The notes under the pieces: model-generated
The model's input: only the letters and a program-made list of their open reading frames with translations
The model's database searches: none
What the model was told of the DNA's origin: nothing
Position numbers and translations under genes: made by a program
From: Saccharicrinis sp963665705
GTDB lineage: Bacteria > Bacteroidota > Bacteroidia > Bacteroidales > Marinilabiliaceae
Direction: 5' to 3'
DNA: 64,000 nt
NCBI GenBank assembly: GCA_963665705.1
Contig: OY762448.1
Coordinates: 4,712,001 to 4,776,000 of the forward strand
Part shown: positions 36,113 through 45,963 of the stretch, piece after piece
Numbering within the stretch: position 1 is the stretch's first letter
Layout: the number at the start of each line of letters is the position of its first letter

Positions 36113-38989
36113 ATGTTCAAACAAACTTTAATCACCTTATTCTGTCTGTTTTATATTAGTGTGCATGCAAAAGAAACTCCGTCTGCCCTAAAAGTGGAAA
36201 AATATACCTTAGCAAACGGACTAACAATTTATTTAAACGAAGATCATAGTACTTCTTCAGTAATGGGAATGGTTGCTGTTAAAGGAGGCAGTAAACGAGA
36301 TCCTCAGGATGCGACTGGTATTGCCCATTACTTTGAACATATCATGTTTAAAGGAACTGACAAAATCGGAACAACGGATTACACTAAAGAAAAAGTATAT
36401 TTAGATAGTATTGCTGCCCAATATGATAACCTAGGTCAAACTACTGATAGTAAAGAAAGAGAAGCTATACAATTAAAAATCAATCAGCTTTCCATTGAGG
36501 CCTCAGATTATGCTATACCAAATGAATTTGATAGAATGATTAGTCAAATGGGAGGTCAGCATTTAAATGCCTTCACTGGTTATGAATATATCGGATATCT
36601 TAACTCATTTCCTCAAACTGAGATGGAAAAATGGTTGGAAGTATACTCTCATCGATTTGAAAATCCGGTTTTCCGATTATTCCAATCTGAGTTGGAAACT
36701 GTTTACGAAGAAAAGAACTTGTATGCTGACAACATGTTTAGTTCATTTTTAGAAGCTCTACTAAAAGAATTATACCAGGATACTCCTTATGCAAATCCAG
36801 TTATAGGGTATGCTGATCACCTTAAAAATCCTTCATTAAGTAAGATGCGTGAGTATTATGAAAAATACTATGTTCCAAACAATATGGCTTTAATATTAAC
36901 AGGAGATTTTGATGCGGAAGCAGTAAAACCTATGATTAAAGAGAAATTCGGAGATTGGAAATTTAAGGACGTACCAAAGGAAGCTGAGATAAAAGCAACT
37001 CCATTTAAAGGCAGAGAACAAGTTAATAAAAGATTACTTCCCATAAAAGTTGGCGTACTTGGTTTTAGAACGGTACCTGTTGGGCACCCAGATGAATTAA
37101 AAATTGATTTATGTAACAGGATATTATCAAACTACTCATACACCGGATTATTAGACGAGCTTGTAAATGATAATGAATTGATGGAAGCGCAAGTTGAAAA
37201 TCTGAACTTTGAGGAATTAGGCAGTACTTTAATTATCATGGTTCCAAAATTATTTGGTCAGTCGTTAAAGAAAACAGAAAAACTAATTCTGGAAAAGATA
37301 AACTCTTTAAAACAAGGCGATTTTAATGATGATTTAATTGATGCGGTAAAGCTTGAGATGATCTCTGAAAAAGAAAGAGACATTGAAGATAGCAGAAACA
37401 GAACAATTGCGTTAATGAATGCATTTGTGTATAACAAAAACTGGGATGACGAAATAAAATATGCAGCGCATTTAAACGCTATCTCAAAAGATGAAATTAT
37501 AGAAACTGCTAAAAAGTATTATGGCGACAATTATTTAGCTTTTTACTCAAAAATGGGTTTTCCTAAAAAAGATAAAATCAAAAAACCTCCCTACAAACCT
37601 GTTAAACCTAAAAATACAGAGGCCCAATCTGATTACGCCAAAATGATCAAAGAATTGCCAAGTGAAAAAGTTACACCTCATTTTACTGAAGAAGGAGTTG
37701 ACTTTGCAAAAGGCAAATTAAACGATTATGCAGAATTCTATACCTCAAAAAATCCCATCAATGATATTTTTTCATTAAACATTAAATTTCATGCAGGTAC
37801 AAATGAAAATATTGAAAATGATGTAGCAGATGATATTATTGCATATTGTGGAACTAAGGAATTTGATTATTCGGACTTTAAAAAGGAACTACAAAAACTT
37901 GGTGCTGATTTTTATGCTAATGCAAATGGTACTAATTTCACTTTATACATATCTGGTTTGGAGAAAAATTTAACTCCCACATTAAAATTAATAAATGATC
38001 TTATTACTGATCCTGTACTAAAAGACTCAGAAAAGATCAAATTAATAAGAGACCGGAAAATGAATAAGAAAATGATGCTCAAAGATCTTGATTCTCAATC
38101 GGAAGCTCTTGATGAATATGCATTATACAAAACAAATTCATATTACCTAAATGATTTAACTGCCAAACAAATCAAAAATATTTCTTTAGACAGTTTAATT
38201 TCTCTTACCACTAATGTATTTAGTAAAAGCTGCGAATTACACTATTGCGGAAACTTATCTTCTGAAGAATTTAAAAATATCACAAAAGAACAATTGACAT
38301 TTACTTCTAAGCTAAAAAAAGGGAATCCATATTTTGTAAAGGATAAAATCAAACCAACTGAAAATGAAGTATTTTTCATCAATGATAAAAATGCAGTTCA
38401 ATCGCATATTAGTTTATATGTAATCAGTAATGAAAACGACACCGCTGACAATTGGAATCAAAAATTATTCAACGAATATTTCAGTGGCGATATGTCCTCA
38501 CTGGTTTTTCAGGAAATAAGAGAATTTAAATCATTAGCATACAGCGCATACGGTTACAGTCAAACACCTTTTGCTAAAAGTCATCCTTCTTTCTTTACAG
38601 GAGTTATGAGTACGCAGGCAGATAAAACGATTGAGGCATTAGATACTTATGTTGATTTAATTAACAATATGCCTCAAAAGCCAGAAAGAATGGATATTAT
38701 TAAAGAAAGCATCAAGCAATCTATGAATAGTAAGCGACCTGGCTTCAGAAATATTACCAATGGCATACCATATTGGCATTACATAGGTTGTGATGAAGAT
38801 CCTAATAAAATCCTATATTCAACCGTAGATGAGATGGGCTTTGATAACATTTTAGATTACTACAATAAATACATAAAAGACAAAAAAATTATCATTACGA
38901 TTGTTGGAGACAAAAAAAGAATTGACTTTGAAAAGCTTCAACAATTTGGCAATGTTAAAGAACTTAATAAGAAAGACGTATTTAATTAA
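36113..38989 (+). CDS. M16 family zinc metallopeptidase (insulinase-like, two-domain)
   Basis: A 958-residue exported peptidase. Residues 1-19 are a signal peptide. The inverted zinc motif HYFEH (72-76) is followed by the distal Glu in LETVYEEKN (about 200-208), a complete active site. Two M16 halves (about 30-480 and 530-940) form the clam-shell chamber; the second half lacks the motif, as usual. It probably degrades peptides in the periplasm. It stands alone behind a 267-base gap and is followed after 25 bases by the SPFH protein gene. Confidence 0.93.
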   Translation: MFKQTLITLFCLFYISVHAKETPSALKVEKYTLANGLTIYLNEDHSTSSVMGMVAVKGGSKRDPQDATGIAHYFEHIMFKGTDKIGTTDYTKEKVYLDSIAAQYDNLGQTTDSKEREAIQLKINQLSIEASDYAIPNEFDRMISQMGGQHLNAFTGYEYIGYLNSFPQTEMEKWLEVYSHRFENPVFRLFQSELETVYEEKNLYADNMFSSFLEALLKELYQDTPYANPVIGYADHLKNPSLSKMREYYEKYYVPNNMALILTGDFDAEAVKPMIKEKFGDWKFKDVPKEAEIKATPFKGREQVNKRLLPIKVGVLGFRTVPVGHPDELKIDLCNRILSNYSYTGLLDELVNDNELMEAQVENLNFEELGSTLIIMVPKLFGQSLKKTEKLILEKINSLKQGDFNDDLIDAVKLEMISEKERDIEDSRNRTIALMNAFVYNKNWDDEIKYAAHLNAISKDEIIETAKKYYGDNYLAFYSKMGFPKKDKIKKPPYKPVKPKNTEAQSDYAKMIKELPSEKVTPHFTEEGVDFAKGKLNDYAEFYTSKNPINDIFSLNIKFHAGTNENIENDVADDIIAYCGTKEFDYSDFKKELQKLGADFYANANGTNFTLYISGLEKNLTPTLKLINDLITDPVLKDSEKIKLIRDRKMNKKMMLKDLDSQSEALDEYALYKTNSYYLNDLTAKQIKNISLDSLISLTTNVFSKSCELHYCGNLSSEEFKNITKEQLTFTSKLKKGNPYFVKDKIKPTENEVFFINDKNAVQSHISLYVISNENDTADNWNQKLFNEYFSGDMSSLVFQEIREFKSLAYSAYGYSQTPFAKSHPSFFTGVMSTQADKTIEALDTYVDLINNMPQKPERMDIIKESIKQSMNSKRPGFRNITNGIPYWHYIGCDEDPNKILYSTVDEMGFDNILDYYNKYIKDKKIIITIVGDKKRIDFEKLQQFGNVKELNKKDVFN

Positions 38990-39014
38990 ACAAACAACTT
39001 AAAACAAAACACCT

Positions 39015-40334
39015 ATGATTACATTTCTTGGTTTTTTAATACTATTAGCAGGTTTGGCTGCATTAGTATTTTCTAAAATTGAAAAAAGCAATAGCCGCCT
39101 TCCTGAATTGTTAAGGGGCATAAAAAAACTACACGGTACTATACTGATTACCATTGGTATTATATTAATGCTCACCAAATCGCTATTCTTTTTTGCTGAC
39201 CGGGGCTTTAATTATCTTTTGGTATCACCTACAGGTAACATGAGTGCTGTAATGGAGCAAGGTATCAAATGGAGAGGTTTTGCAAAGATTGATAAATGGC
39301 AAAAGTTTATTGATGTAAAAGTAATAGGAGAAGGTATTGAAATTGATGAAGAAGAAGTGGAAGGTATTATGAAACCCATACCATTACGATTTATCGATCA
39401 AGTGACTGCAAAGGGTTATGTATCCACACGTTTTGAACTACCTCGTGATGGAGCAAGTTTTATTAATTTGGCAGTAAAATTCAGAACAATGAGTAATCTT
39501 GTAAACAATACAATTGTTCCAACCGTAAAAGAACAGTTAGTAAATACAGCATATATGTTCGCAGCACAGGATTACATTTCTGGAGAAGCACAAAGCTTTA
39601 GACAAGCTTTCGAAGAGCAATTGAAAGGTGGTGCATACGCAGTTGAAAAAATTGAGCGTCGTGACACTGTTTTTGCTGATATTCAAGATGATGATAGCAG
39701 AGTTATTAAAGAAGTTCAAACTTCATACGAAGTAAATAAAGTATTAGAAAACGGTATTCCTAAGCGTATAAAACATGAGTTGAGTGAAAATAAAATCATT
39801 GTATCTCAGGTAATTGTAGATAATATTGAATTGGAAGCAACGTTTAAACAACGATTGGAAGCTCAACGTGATGAATCTGCTAAACGTCAGCTTGAACAAC
39901 AAAAAGTAGAAACTGCAAAAGACGCTCAACAACGTATTATTGCAGAAGGAGAAAGAGATAAAGCAGCTGAGCGTGTGGCGCAGGAAAAAGAACAAGTAAA
40001 AGCACTTATTGCTATTGAAACAAAACTAAAGCAAGAAGAAACCAATAAAAAACTTGCAGCTATTGCACTTGAAACAGAACGTTTAAATGCACAAAAGAAA
40101 AAAGTAACTGCTGATGCCGAAGCTTACGAAATTTCTAAAAAAGTACACGCCGGTATTACCCCTGAAGTAAAATTACAGATGGAGCTTGATCGCGATGTGA
40201 AAGTAGCTGCAGAAATTGCTAAAATTAACTTCCCGGAAACCATGATTATTGGAGGGGATTCAAAAGGTGGTACTCCACTTGAAAGTTTAATTGGTGCAGC
40301 AATGGCAAAGCAATTACAAACGACTAAAAAATAA
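39015..40334 (+). CDS. SPFH/Band 7 (prohibitin-like) membrane protein
   Basis: A 439-residue protein with two N-terminal hydrophobic stretches (about 2-20 and 38-55), a Band 7 domain (roughly 75-270) and a long charged coiled coil (about 275-385) rich in Glu, Lys, Ala and Gln. The end carries a small hydrophobic helix. SPFH proteins form large ring or cage oligomers on membranes that organise proteases or lipid domains; the specific partner is unknown. It starts 25 bases behind the M16 peptidase and may be co-expressed with it. Confidence 0.85.
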   Translation: MITFLGFLILLAGLAALVFSKIEKSNSRLPELLRGIKKLHGTILITIGIILMLTKSLFFFADRGFNYLLVSPTGNMSAVMEQGIKWRGFAKIDKWQKFIDVKVIGEGIEIDEEEVEGIMKPIPLRFIDQVTAKGYVSTRFELPRDGASFINLAVKFRTMSNLVNNTIVPTVKEQLVNTAYMFAAQDYISGEAQSFRQAFEEQLKGGAYAVEKIERRDTVFADIQDDDSRVIKEVQTSYEVNKVLENGIPKRIKHELSENKIIVSQVIVDNIELEATFKQRLEAQRDESAKRQLEQQKVETAKDAQQRIIAEGERDKAAERVAQEKEQVKALIAIETKLKQEETNKKLAAIALETERLNAQKKKVTADAEAYEISKKVHAGITPEVKLQMELDRDVKVAAEIAKINFPETMIIGGDSKGGTPLESLIGAAMAKQLQTTKK

Positions 40335-40502
40335 CAAATCCTTTAAATTATTATAAATTAGGAGAGCAAAATACTCTCCTATTTATTTAATTTCTCTTAT
40401 AAAATTGGTTATTACTATTCCACATTTCAGTTAAAAACCCTTAAATCAATCCTTTTTAGACTCTTTTTAATATTAACTTAATCAATTACAGAAAATAAAC
40501 GC

Positions 40503-40510
40503 TACCTTTG
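40503..40510 (+). promoter_or_regulatory. -7 element of typA
   Basis: TACCTTTG matches TAnnTTTG exactly and ends 21 bases before the ATG at 40532. It overlaps a possible upstream TTG start at 40508, arguing for the ATG. Confidence 0.6.
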
Positions 40511-40531
40511 CACCCTCATTTTTATTACGTT

Positions 40532-42331
40532 ATGCAGGATATAAGAAATATTGCAATTATAGCGCACGTTGACCACGGTAAGACTACATTGGTTGACAAG
40601 ATGTTATTGGCCGGAAAACTTTTTAAGGAACACCAGGAAGTTGGTGAACTAATTATGGACAATAACGATTTAGAGAGAGAACGAGGAATCACGATTCTTT
40701 CTAAAAACGTTTCGGTAATGTACAAGGATACCAAAATTAACATTATCGATACTCCTGGTCACTCCGATTTCGGTGGTGAAGTAGAACGTGTATTGAACAT
40801 GGCTGACGGAGTACTACTACTAGTAGATGCTTTTGAAGGACCTATGCCTCAAACTCGCTTTGTGCTTCAAAAAGCTATTGATCTGGGACTTAAACCAATT
40901 GTTGTTATCAATAAAGTTGATAAGGAAAATTGTAGACCAGAAGAAGTTCAGGAATCAGTGTTTGACTTGATGTTTAATCTTGGAGCTACCGAAGAGCAGT
41001 TAGACTTTGTAACTATCTATGGTTCTGCTAAAAACGGTTGGATGAGCACTGACTGGAATAAGCAAACAACAGACATTACAGCTGTATTTGAAGCAGTTCT
41101 TGAAAATATTCCTGCACCGGAAACAAATGAGGGAACACCTCAGATGTTAATTACATCTCTTGACCACTCACCATACACAGGTCGTATTGCCATTGGTAGA
41201 GTACATAGAGGTACACTTAAAACAAACCAACAAGTTTCTTTAGTTAGTAGAGATGGTTCTATCACAAAAACTAAAATTAAAGAAATCAATACATTTTCAG
41301 GATTAGGCCGTACGAAAGTTGATCAGGTTGAGAATGGTGATCTTTGTGCATTAATTGGTTTAGAAAATTTTGACATTGGTGACACTGTTGCTGATATTGA
41401 AAATCCGGAAGCTTTAGATCCGATTTCAATTGATGAACCAACTATGAGTATGTTATTTACCATTAATAACTCTCCGTTTTTTGGACAAGAAGGTAAATAC
41501 GTTACATCACGACATATCAAAGATCGTTTAGATGCTGAATTAGAAAAAAACCTGGCTCTTCGCGTTGAAGAAACAAATTCTGCTGATGCATGGAATGTTT
41601 ACGGACGTGGTGTTCTTCACTTGTCTGTATTGATTGAAACTATGCGTAGAGAAGGTTATGAACTACAAGTAGGTCAACCAAGAGTAATTATTAAAGAAAT
41701 TGCTGCAATAAAGCATGAACCAGTGGAAGAATTAACCATTGATTTACCTGACGAATATTCTGGTAAAGCAATTGAAATGGTAAGTCAGCGTAAAGGTGAT
41801 ATGTTAAGCATGGAACGCAAAGGTGAAAGAGTTGTGATTGAATTTCATATTCCTTCTCGTGGAATCATTGGTTTGCGTAACGCTATATTAACAGCTACTG
41901 CAGGGGAGGCGATTATGGCACACCGATTTGTTGAATTCCAACCTTACAAAGGAGAAATTAACAAACGACTAAATGGTTCTCTTATTTCCATGGAGGATGG
42001 AGCTGCAATACCATATGCATTAGATAAACTTCAGGATAGAGGTAAGTTTTTTGTGTCGCCACAAGAAAAAATATACAAAGGACAAGTTATTGGTGAGAAT
42101 AACAGAGATGGTGATTTAACGATTAATATCACTAAAACAAAAAAATTAACCAACATGCGTACTTCAGGTTCGGATGAAAAAGTTAAATTAGCTCCACCAA
42201 TTATCTTCTCATTAGAAGAAGCATTAGAGTACATTCAGGGAGATGAGTATGTAGAGGTTACTCCTCAAGCCATACGAATCAGAAAAATATATCTTGAAGA
42301 ACATGAACGAAAGCGTTTAGCAAAGCAATAA
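40532..42331 (+). CDS. typA: ribosome-associated GTPase TypA/BipA
   Basis: A 599-residue translational GTPase related to EF-G, involved in ribosome assembly and stress growth. The G domain shows AHVDHGKTTL (11-20), the switch segment RERGITILSKN, DTPGHSDFGGEVERVL and NKVDKENCRPEE. The C-terminal BipA-specific region includes GRGVLHLSVLIETMRREG and SRGIIGLRNAILTATAG. The ATG at 40532 gives the standard MQDIRNIAIIAHVDHG start. It is a single-gene unit with its own promoter and terminator. Confidence 0.98.
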   Translation: MQDIRNIAIIAHVDHGKTTLVDKMLLAGKLFKEHQEVGELIMDNNDLERERGITILSKNVSVMYKDTKINIIDTPGHSDFGGEVERVLNMADGVLLLVDAFEGPMPQTRFVLQKAIDLGLKPIVVINKVDKENCRPEEVQESVFDLMFNLGATEEQLDFVTIYGSAKNGWMSTDWNKQTTDITAVFEAVLENIPAPETNEGTPQMLITSLDHSPYTGRIAIGRVHRGTLKTNQQVSLVSRDGSITKTKIKEINTFSGLGRTKVDQVENGDLCALIGLENFDIGDTVADIENPEALDPISIDEPTMSMLFTINNSPFFGQEGKYVTSRHIKDRLDAELEKNLALRVEETNSADAWNVYGRGVLHLSVLIETMRREGYELQVGQPRVIIKEIAAIKHEPVEELTIDLPDEYSGKAIEMVSQRKGDMLSMERKGERVVIEFHIPSRGIIGLRNAILTATAGEAIMAHRFVEFQPYKGEINKRLNGSLISMEDGAAIPYALDKLQDRGKFFVSPQEKIYKGQVIGENNRDGDLTINITKTKKLTNMRTSGSDEKVKLAPPIIFSLEEALEYIQGDEYVEVTPQAIRIRKIYLEEHERKRLAKQ

Positions 42332-42378
42332 ATGATGCAAAATCATTTATTGATTTGCTGTTTTTCGAGTTAGCAGCT

Positions 42379-42408
42379 AGCCGCATCAAAAAGATGCGGC
42401 TTTTTTTT
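42379..42408 (+). terminator. intrinsic terminator after typA
   Basis: AGCCGCATC (42379-42387) and GATGCGGCT (42393-42401) with an AAAAA loop, followed by T to 42408. Confidence 0.92.
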
Positions 42409-42562
42409 AATCATTTAACTATTCAAACTTTTTTTAATAAAAAAGGATTCGGACATTTGTAAGAATAAATGTAAAATTGCGATTCATCATTCTTTTTTTG
42501 TGAAAATCATTTTAGATTTATTCTGGTAAAATTATATTAGTTTATTTATTAATCATTGTTTC

Positions 42563-43582
42563 ATGAGCAAAATTGATTGGGCAAACCTATCGTTCAGTTA
42601 TATCAAAACTGATTATAACGTACGAAGTTACTTCAGAGATGGCCAATGGAGCGAATTAGAAGAAACTACTTCTGAAGCGCTAACAATCCATATGGCAGCA
42701 ACATGTGTTCATTACGGTCAGGAAGCTTTTGAAGGTCTTAAAGCATTTAAAGGTAAAGATGGCAAAATTCGCATCTTTAGAATGGAAGAAAATGCTAAGA
42801 GACTACAAAACTCAGCTGACGGAATCTTAATGCAAAGGGTTCCTACTGAACTTTTCACTAAAGCTGTCGTCCGCGCTGTTGAGCTCAATATTGATTATGT
42901 TCCCCCTTATGATTCAGGAGCTGCGTTATATATCCGACCTTTGTTAATCGGATCAGGGCCTAAAGTTGGTGTTTCGCCTTCTGATGAATATACCTTTGTA
43001 GTATTTGTAACGCCAGTTGGTCCTTATTTTAAAGAAGGTTTTAAACCAACAAAGCAAATGATAAGCCGAAACTTTGACCGAGCTGCTCCCCATGGTACCG
43101 GACATTTAAAAGTTGGAGGAAATTATGCAGCAAGCATGCGTGCTGGAAAAATGGCTCACGAAGATGGTTATTCTTCTGTTTTGTATTTAGATAGTAAAGA
43201 TCACCTTTACATAGACGAAGCTGGTCCTGCAAACTTTTTTGCAATTAAAGGAAATAAATATATTACTCCTAAATCTGATTCAATTCTTCCAAGTATTACA
43301 AATATGAGTCTGATTCAATTGGCTAAAGATATGGGCCTAGAAATTGAAAGACGTCGTGTACTTTTGGAAGAATTATCTGAATTTGATGAAGTAGGGGCAT
43401 GCGGTACTGCTGCTGTAATAAGTCCAATAGGACAAATTGATGATATTGACGAAAACATATCATACAAATTTGGAGATCCTAATATCCCCGGACCTATTTG
43501 TGAAAAATTATACCATAAACTTAGGGGCATCCAATATGGAGATGAACCTGACACTCACAATTGGGTTACAATTATTGAATAA
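42563..43582 (+). CDS. ilvE: branched-chain amino acid aminotransferase
   Basis: A 339-residue fold-type IV PLP aminotransferase for the last step of Leu, Ile and Val synthesis. The substrate-pocket mark YGQEAFEGLKAFKG is at 51-64. PLP-binding Lys183 is in HLKVGGNYAAS, and the YLDEAG-type segment reads YIDEAGPANFFAI. The later EVGACGTAAVISPIG is the cofactor phosphate loop. Length matches the longer BCAT-II type (about 340-355 residues) rather than the 300-residue type. A terminator shared with the convergent gene follows. Confidence 0.96.
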   Translation: MSKIDWANLSFSYIKTDYNVRSYFRDGQWSELEETTSEALTIHMAATCVHYGQEAFEGLKAFKGKDGKIRIFRMEENAKRLQNSADGILMQRVPTELFTKAVVRAVELNIDYVPPYDSGAALYIRPLLIGSGPKVGVSPSDEYTFVVFVTPVGPYFKEGFKPTKQMISRNFDRAAPHGTGHLKVGGNYAASMRAGKMAHEDGYSSVLYLDSKDHLYIDEAGPANFFAIKGNKYITPKSDSILPSITNMSLIQLAKDMGLEIERRRVLLEELSEFDEVGACGTAAVISPIGQIDDIDENISYKFGDPNIPGPICEKLYHKLRGIQYGDEPDTHNWVTIIE

Positions 43583-43599
43583 GTTGAATTAAAATATAC

Positions 43600-43635
43600 A
43601 AAAAAGCCGCAGTGAAATTTTCACTACGGCTTTTC
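43600..43635. terminator. bidirectional terminator after ilvE
   Basis: GCCG-C-AGTGAAA pairs with TTTCACT-A-CGGC with one C/A mismatch, flanked by A-run and T-run. It can serve both ilvE and the convergent gene at 43649-44044. Confidence 0.85.
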
Positions 43636-43648
43636 TTTTTATATCTTC

Positions 43649-44044
43649 TCAATTATATGCATTTCGTCGCTCCTCAACAATCATCAGAGCTTCTTCTCTA
43701 ATTATTTCAGGTAACTCTAATTGCCGTAACTGTATACTCTTCATCCAACCGGCAACTTCACGTTCCTTTAATGTATATAATACATCTCTAAACTCCTCTA
43801 TTGCCTCATCAGAATACCCTTGGGCATCAACACCTTTATATCGATCTAGTTCTTCATCGTTATAATATTCAATATTATCACTAGAACTTAAAAGACTATC
43901 AGCTTCACAAACCTCATGTGCTCCACAACAATCATCCGGCACTTCTCTAGCTTCTTCCTCTATTCCTTCTTTACCTTTAGCTTTATTTGAAACAAACCAT
44001 GCTACAATAAGAGCCAATAGTATTAATACAACTATATAAATCAT
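43649..44044 (-). CDS. uncharacterised membrane-anchored protein with CCGxHxxC motif
   Basis: A 131-residue protein I cannot assign a function. Residues 2-18 form one hydrophobic membrane anchor, then comes a charged linker and CCGAHEVC at 39-46, a tight Cys/His cluster suited to a metal or an iron-sulfur centre. The rest is acidic helix, ending EEALMIVEERRNAYN. Similar small proteins seem to occur across Bacteroidota, but that is from memory. It is monocistronic, convergent with ilvE. Confidence 0.65.
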   Translation of the reverse strand: MIYIVVLILLALIVAWFVSNKAKGKEGIEEEAREVPDDCCGAHEVCEADSLLSSSDNIEYYNDEELDRYKGVDAQGYSDEAIEEFRDVLYTLKEREVAGWMKSIQLRQLELPEIIREEALMIVEERRNAYN

Positions 44045-44295
44045 GCTGCAAAATTATAAAAAATGCCATAAAGAAAAGTGCAGTTTTCTGTTAATATTTG
44101 TTAGATAAAAATTAGCTAAGCACTTGAAATACGCTATGTTTTGAATATAATCGTAATTAAATAAACATAATTTCCCCTCATACAATAATGAGATATATCT
44201 CATTTACAAACACTTCAATCAGGTCGGATTAATAGTATGTAATAAAAAACTATCCATTGATTTTTACACACAAAACCAATATCTTAAAAGAAAAA

Positions 44296-45072
44296 ATGTG
44301 TTATGACATCAAGTATCTAACTCAAAAAAATTTAACCTATGCAAAAAGGATGGGCGAATCTAAAGAAGAAATAAATAGGATTGAATCAGACTTAAATATT
44401 CTAACAAAGAACTTTAAGCCCCAATACCATGCATCAGGTTTTAATCATCCTCAAATTTTATGTTTTATTAAAGAGGATGAAACAAAACCCATCCTGCTTA
44501 AATGGGGATTAATTCCACATTGGGTAAAAACTAACCAACAAGCTTCTGAAATTCGAAATAAAACCATCAATGCTCGAATAGAAAGTCTTAACGAAAAAGC
44601 ATCTTTTAAATCATCTTTACAAAAACGAAGATGTGTCATTTTATTAGATGGCTTTTATGAGCATTACCACCATAATAAAAGAACCTATCCATTTTTTATA
44701 TTCAATGATAAAAATACCCCTATAATAATTGGAGGTCTGTGGGATGAATGGATAACAGATGAAGAAACTACCATACAAACTGTAACAGTTATTACCACAA
44801 AGGCTAAAGGCATTATGAAAACAATTCATAATAATCCAAAATTAGCAGAAAGTAGAATGCCACTTCTTCTTAATAAATCTGTTTTAAATTCATGGCTTTC
44901 TCCCACTTCGAGAGATTTTTCACTAGAAGGATTTTCTGACTATAAAGAGCATTTAAATTTAAAAGCTTATTCAGTAAAGCCTCTGCGAGGAAAATATTAT
45001 TCAGGCAACACGATTGATGCTTCGCATCCTTTTGATTATCCAACATTAAATATTCACGGTGTAATACAATAA
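44296..45072 (+). CDS. SRAP-domain abasic-site protein (YedK/HMCES family)
   Basis: A 258-residue SRAP protein. These proteins form a covalent link with abasic sites in single-stranded DNA through the N-terminal Cys2 exposed after Met removal. The start at 44296 gives MCYD as required; an upstream in-frame ATG at 44257 would bury the Cys and is rejected. Other marks are the Asn of EIRNKTINARIE, the Glu in GFYEHY, the His of TIHNNP and the SRMPLLL strand. Slightly larger than E. coli YedK (222 residues). It is followed by a run of small membrane protein genes. Confidence 0.92.
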   Translation: MCYDIKYLTQKNLTYAKRMGESKEEINRIESDLNILTKNFKPQYHASGFNHPQILCFIKEDETKPILLKWGLIPHWVKTNQQASEIRNKTINARIESLNEKASFKSSLQKRRCVILLDGFYEHYHHNKRTYPFFIFNDKNTPIIIGGLWDEWITDEETTIQTVTVITTKAKGIMKTIHNNPKLAESRMPLLLNKSVLNSWLSPTSRDFSLEGFSDYKEHLNLKAYSVKPLRGKYYSGNTIDASHPFDYPTLNIHGVIQ

Positions 45073-45111
45073 TACTTACATAGATATTGGTTATATTCGA
45101 AACAAAAAATT

Positions 45112-45489
45112 ATGAATTTACTTGGTAACATAATTTGGCTGGTTTTTGGAGGATTCATGATTGCAATAGAATATCTGGTTAGCAGTATCATTTTAATGCT
45201 AACAATTATAGGTATTCCATTTGGACTTCAATCGTTAAAATTAGCCAGTCTTGCATTTTGGCCTTTTGGAAGAGAAGCTGTTGTTACTTCTAGAGCAGAT
45301 GGTTGTTTATCATTATTTATGAATATTTTATGGCTTCTGGTTGGTGGAATATGGATTGCCATATCGCATGTTGTTTGGGGAATAATCTTAAGCATTACTA
45401 TTATTGGGATACCATTTGGAAGACAACACTTTAAATTAGCAGGAGTAGCGCTTACTCCTTTTGGAAGAGATATCAGATATAAAAATTAA
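45112..45489 (+). CDS. YccF family inner-membrane protein
   Basis: A 125-residue membrane protein with two copies of the YccF repeat: LGNIIWLVFGG...TIIGIPFGLQSLKLASLAFWPFG, and NILWLLVGGIW...TIIGIPFGRQHFKLAGVALTPFG. Each half has a membrane span followed by an amphipathic IPFG segment. Its function is unknown. It precedes a DUF417 gene by 24 bases. Confidence 0.88.
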   Translation: MNLLGNIIWLVFGGFMIAIEYLVSSIILMLTIIGIPFGLQSLKLASLAFWPFGREAVVTSRADGCLSLFMNILWLLVGGIWIAISHVVWGIILSITIIGIPFGRQHFKLAGVALTPFGRDIRYKN

Positions 45490-45513
45490 AATACAAAAGA
45501 CTACCCGAATCTT

Positions 45514-45954
45514 ATGAAGAACTTTTTAAGCAAACTACTAAAGAATATTGGGACATTTATTCTTAGATATGGATTAGGTTTTGTAATTATTTGGCTCGGA
45601 TTTCTAAAATTCAAAAATTCAGAAGCCGATTATACACACCAACTAATTTCAGGTGGACATATTTCTTTTATCCTAAAGTACCTAACACCCTATGCATTAA
45701 ATCACATCATTGCTTATCTACAAATTATTATAGGTTTTTTTATAATACTGAAACCTGTATCTAAATCCTTATCTTTTTGGGGAGGAGTTGCTGCTTGTTT
45801 AATGTTTATATTAAGTTTGTCACTTCTTTTTACATCAAATATTGTTTGGCAAACTGGATATGGGTTTCCTGAATTATCAAAAGCAGGTCAAACTATTTTA
45901 AAAGATTTTGTTTTATTTGGCGCGTCTGCGTGGTGCGTAAGTGACAGTTTATAA
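45514..45954 (+). CDS. DUF417 (YkgB/RclC-like) membrane protein
   Basis: A 146-residue protein with four predicted membrane spans. The opening LRYGLGFVIIWLGFLKF and the closing LSKAGQTILKDFVLFGASA are family marks of DUF417, to which E. coli RclC (reactive chlorine resistance) belongs. Periplasmic loops are short. Whether it protects from oxidants here is not shown. It lies in a close-packed run with the YccF gene before and the LOG-type gene 9 bases after. Confidence 0.82.
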   Translation: MKNFLSKLLKNIGTFILRYGLGFVIIWLGFLKFKNSEADYTHQLISGGHISFILKYLTPYALNHIIAYLQIIIGFFIILKPVSKSLSFWGGVAACLMFILSLSLLFTSNIVWQTGYGFPELSKAGQTILKDFVLFGASAWCVSDSL

Positions 45955-45963
45955 AGTAATAGT

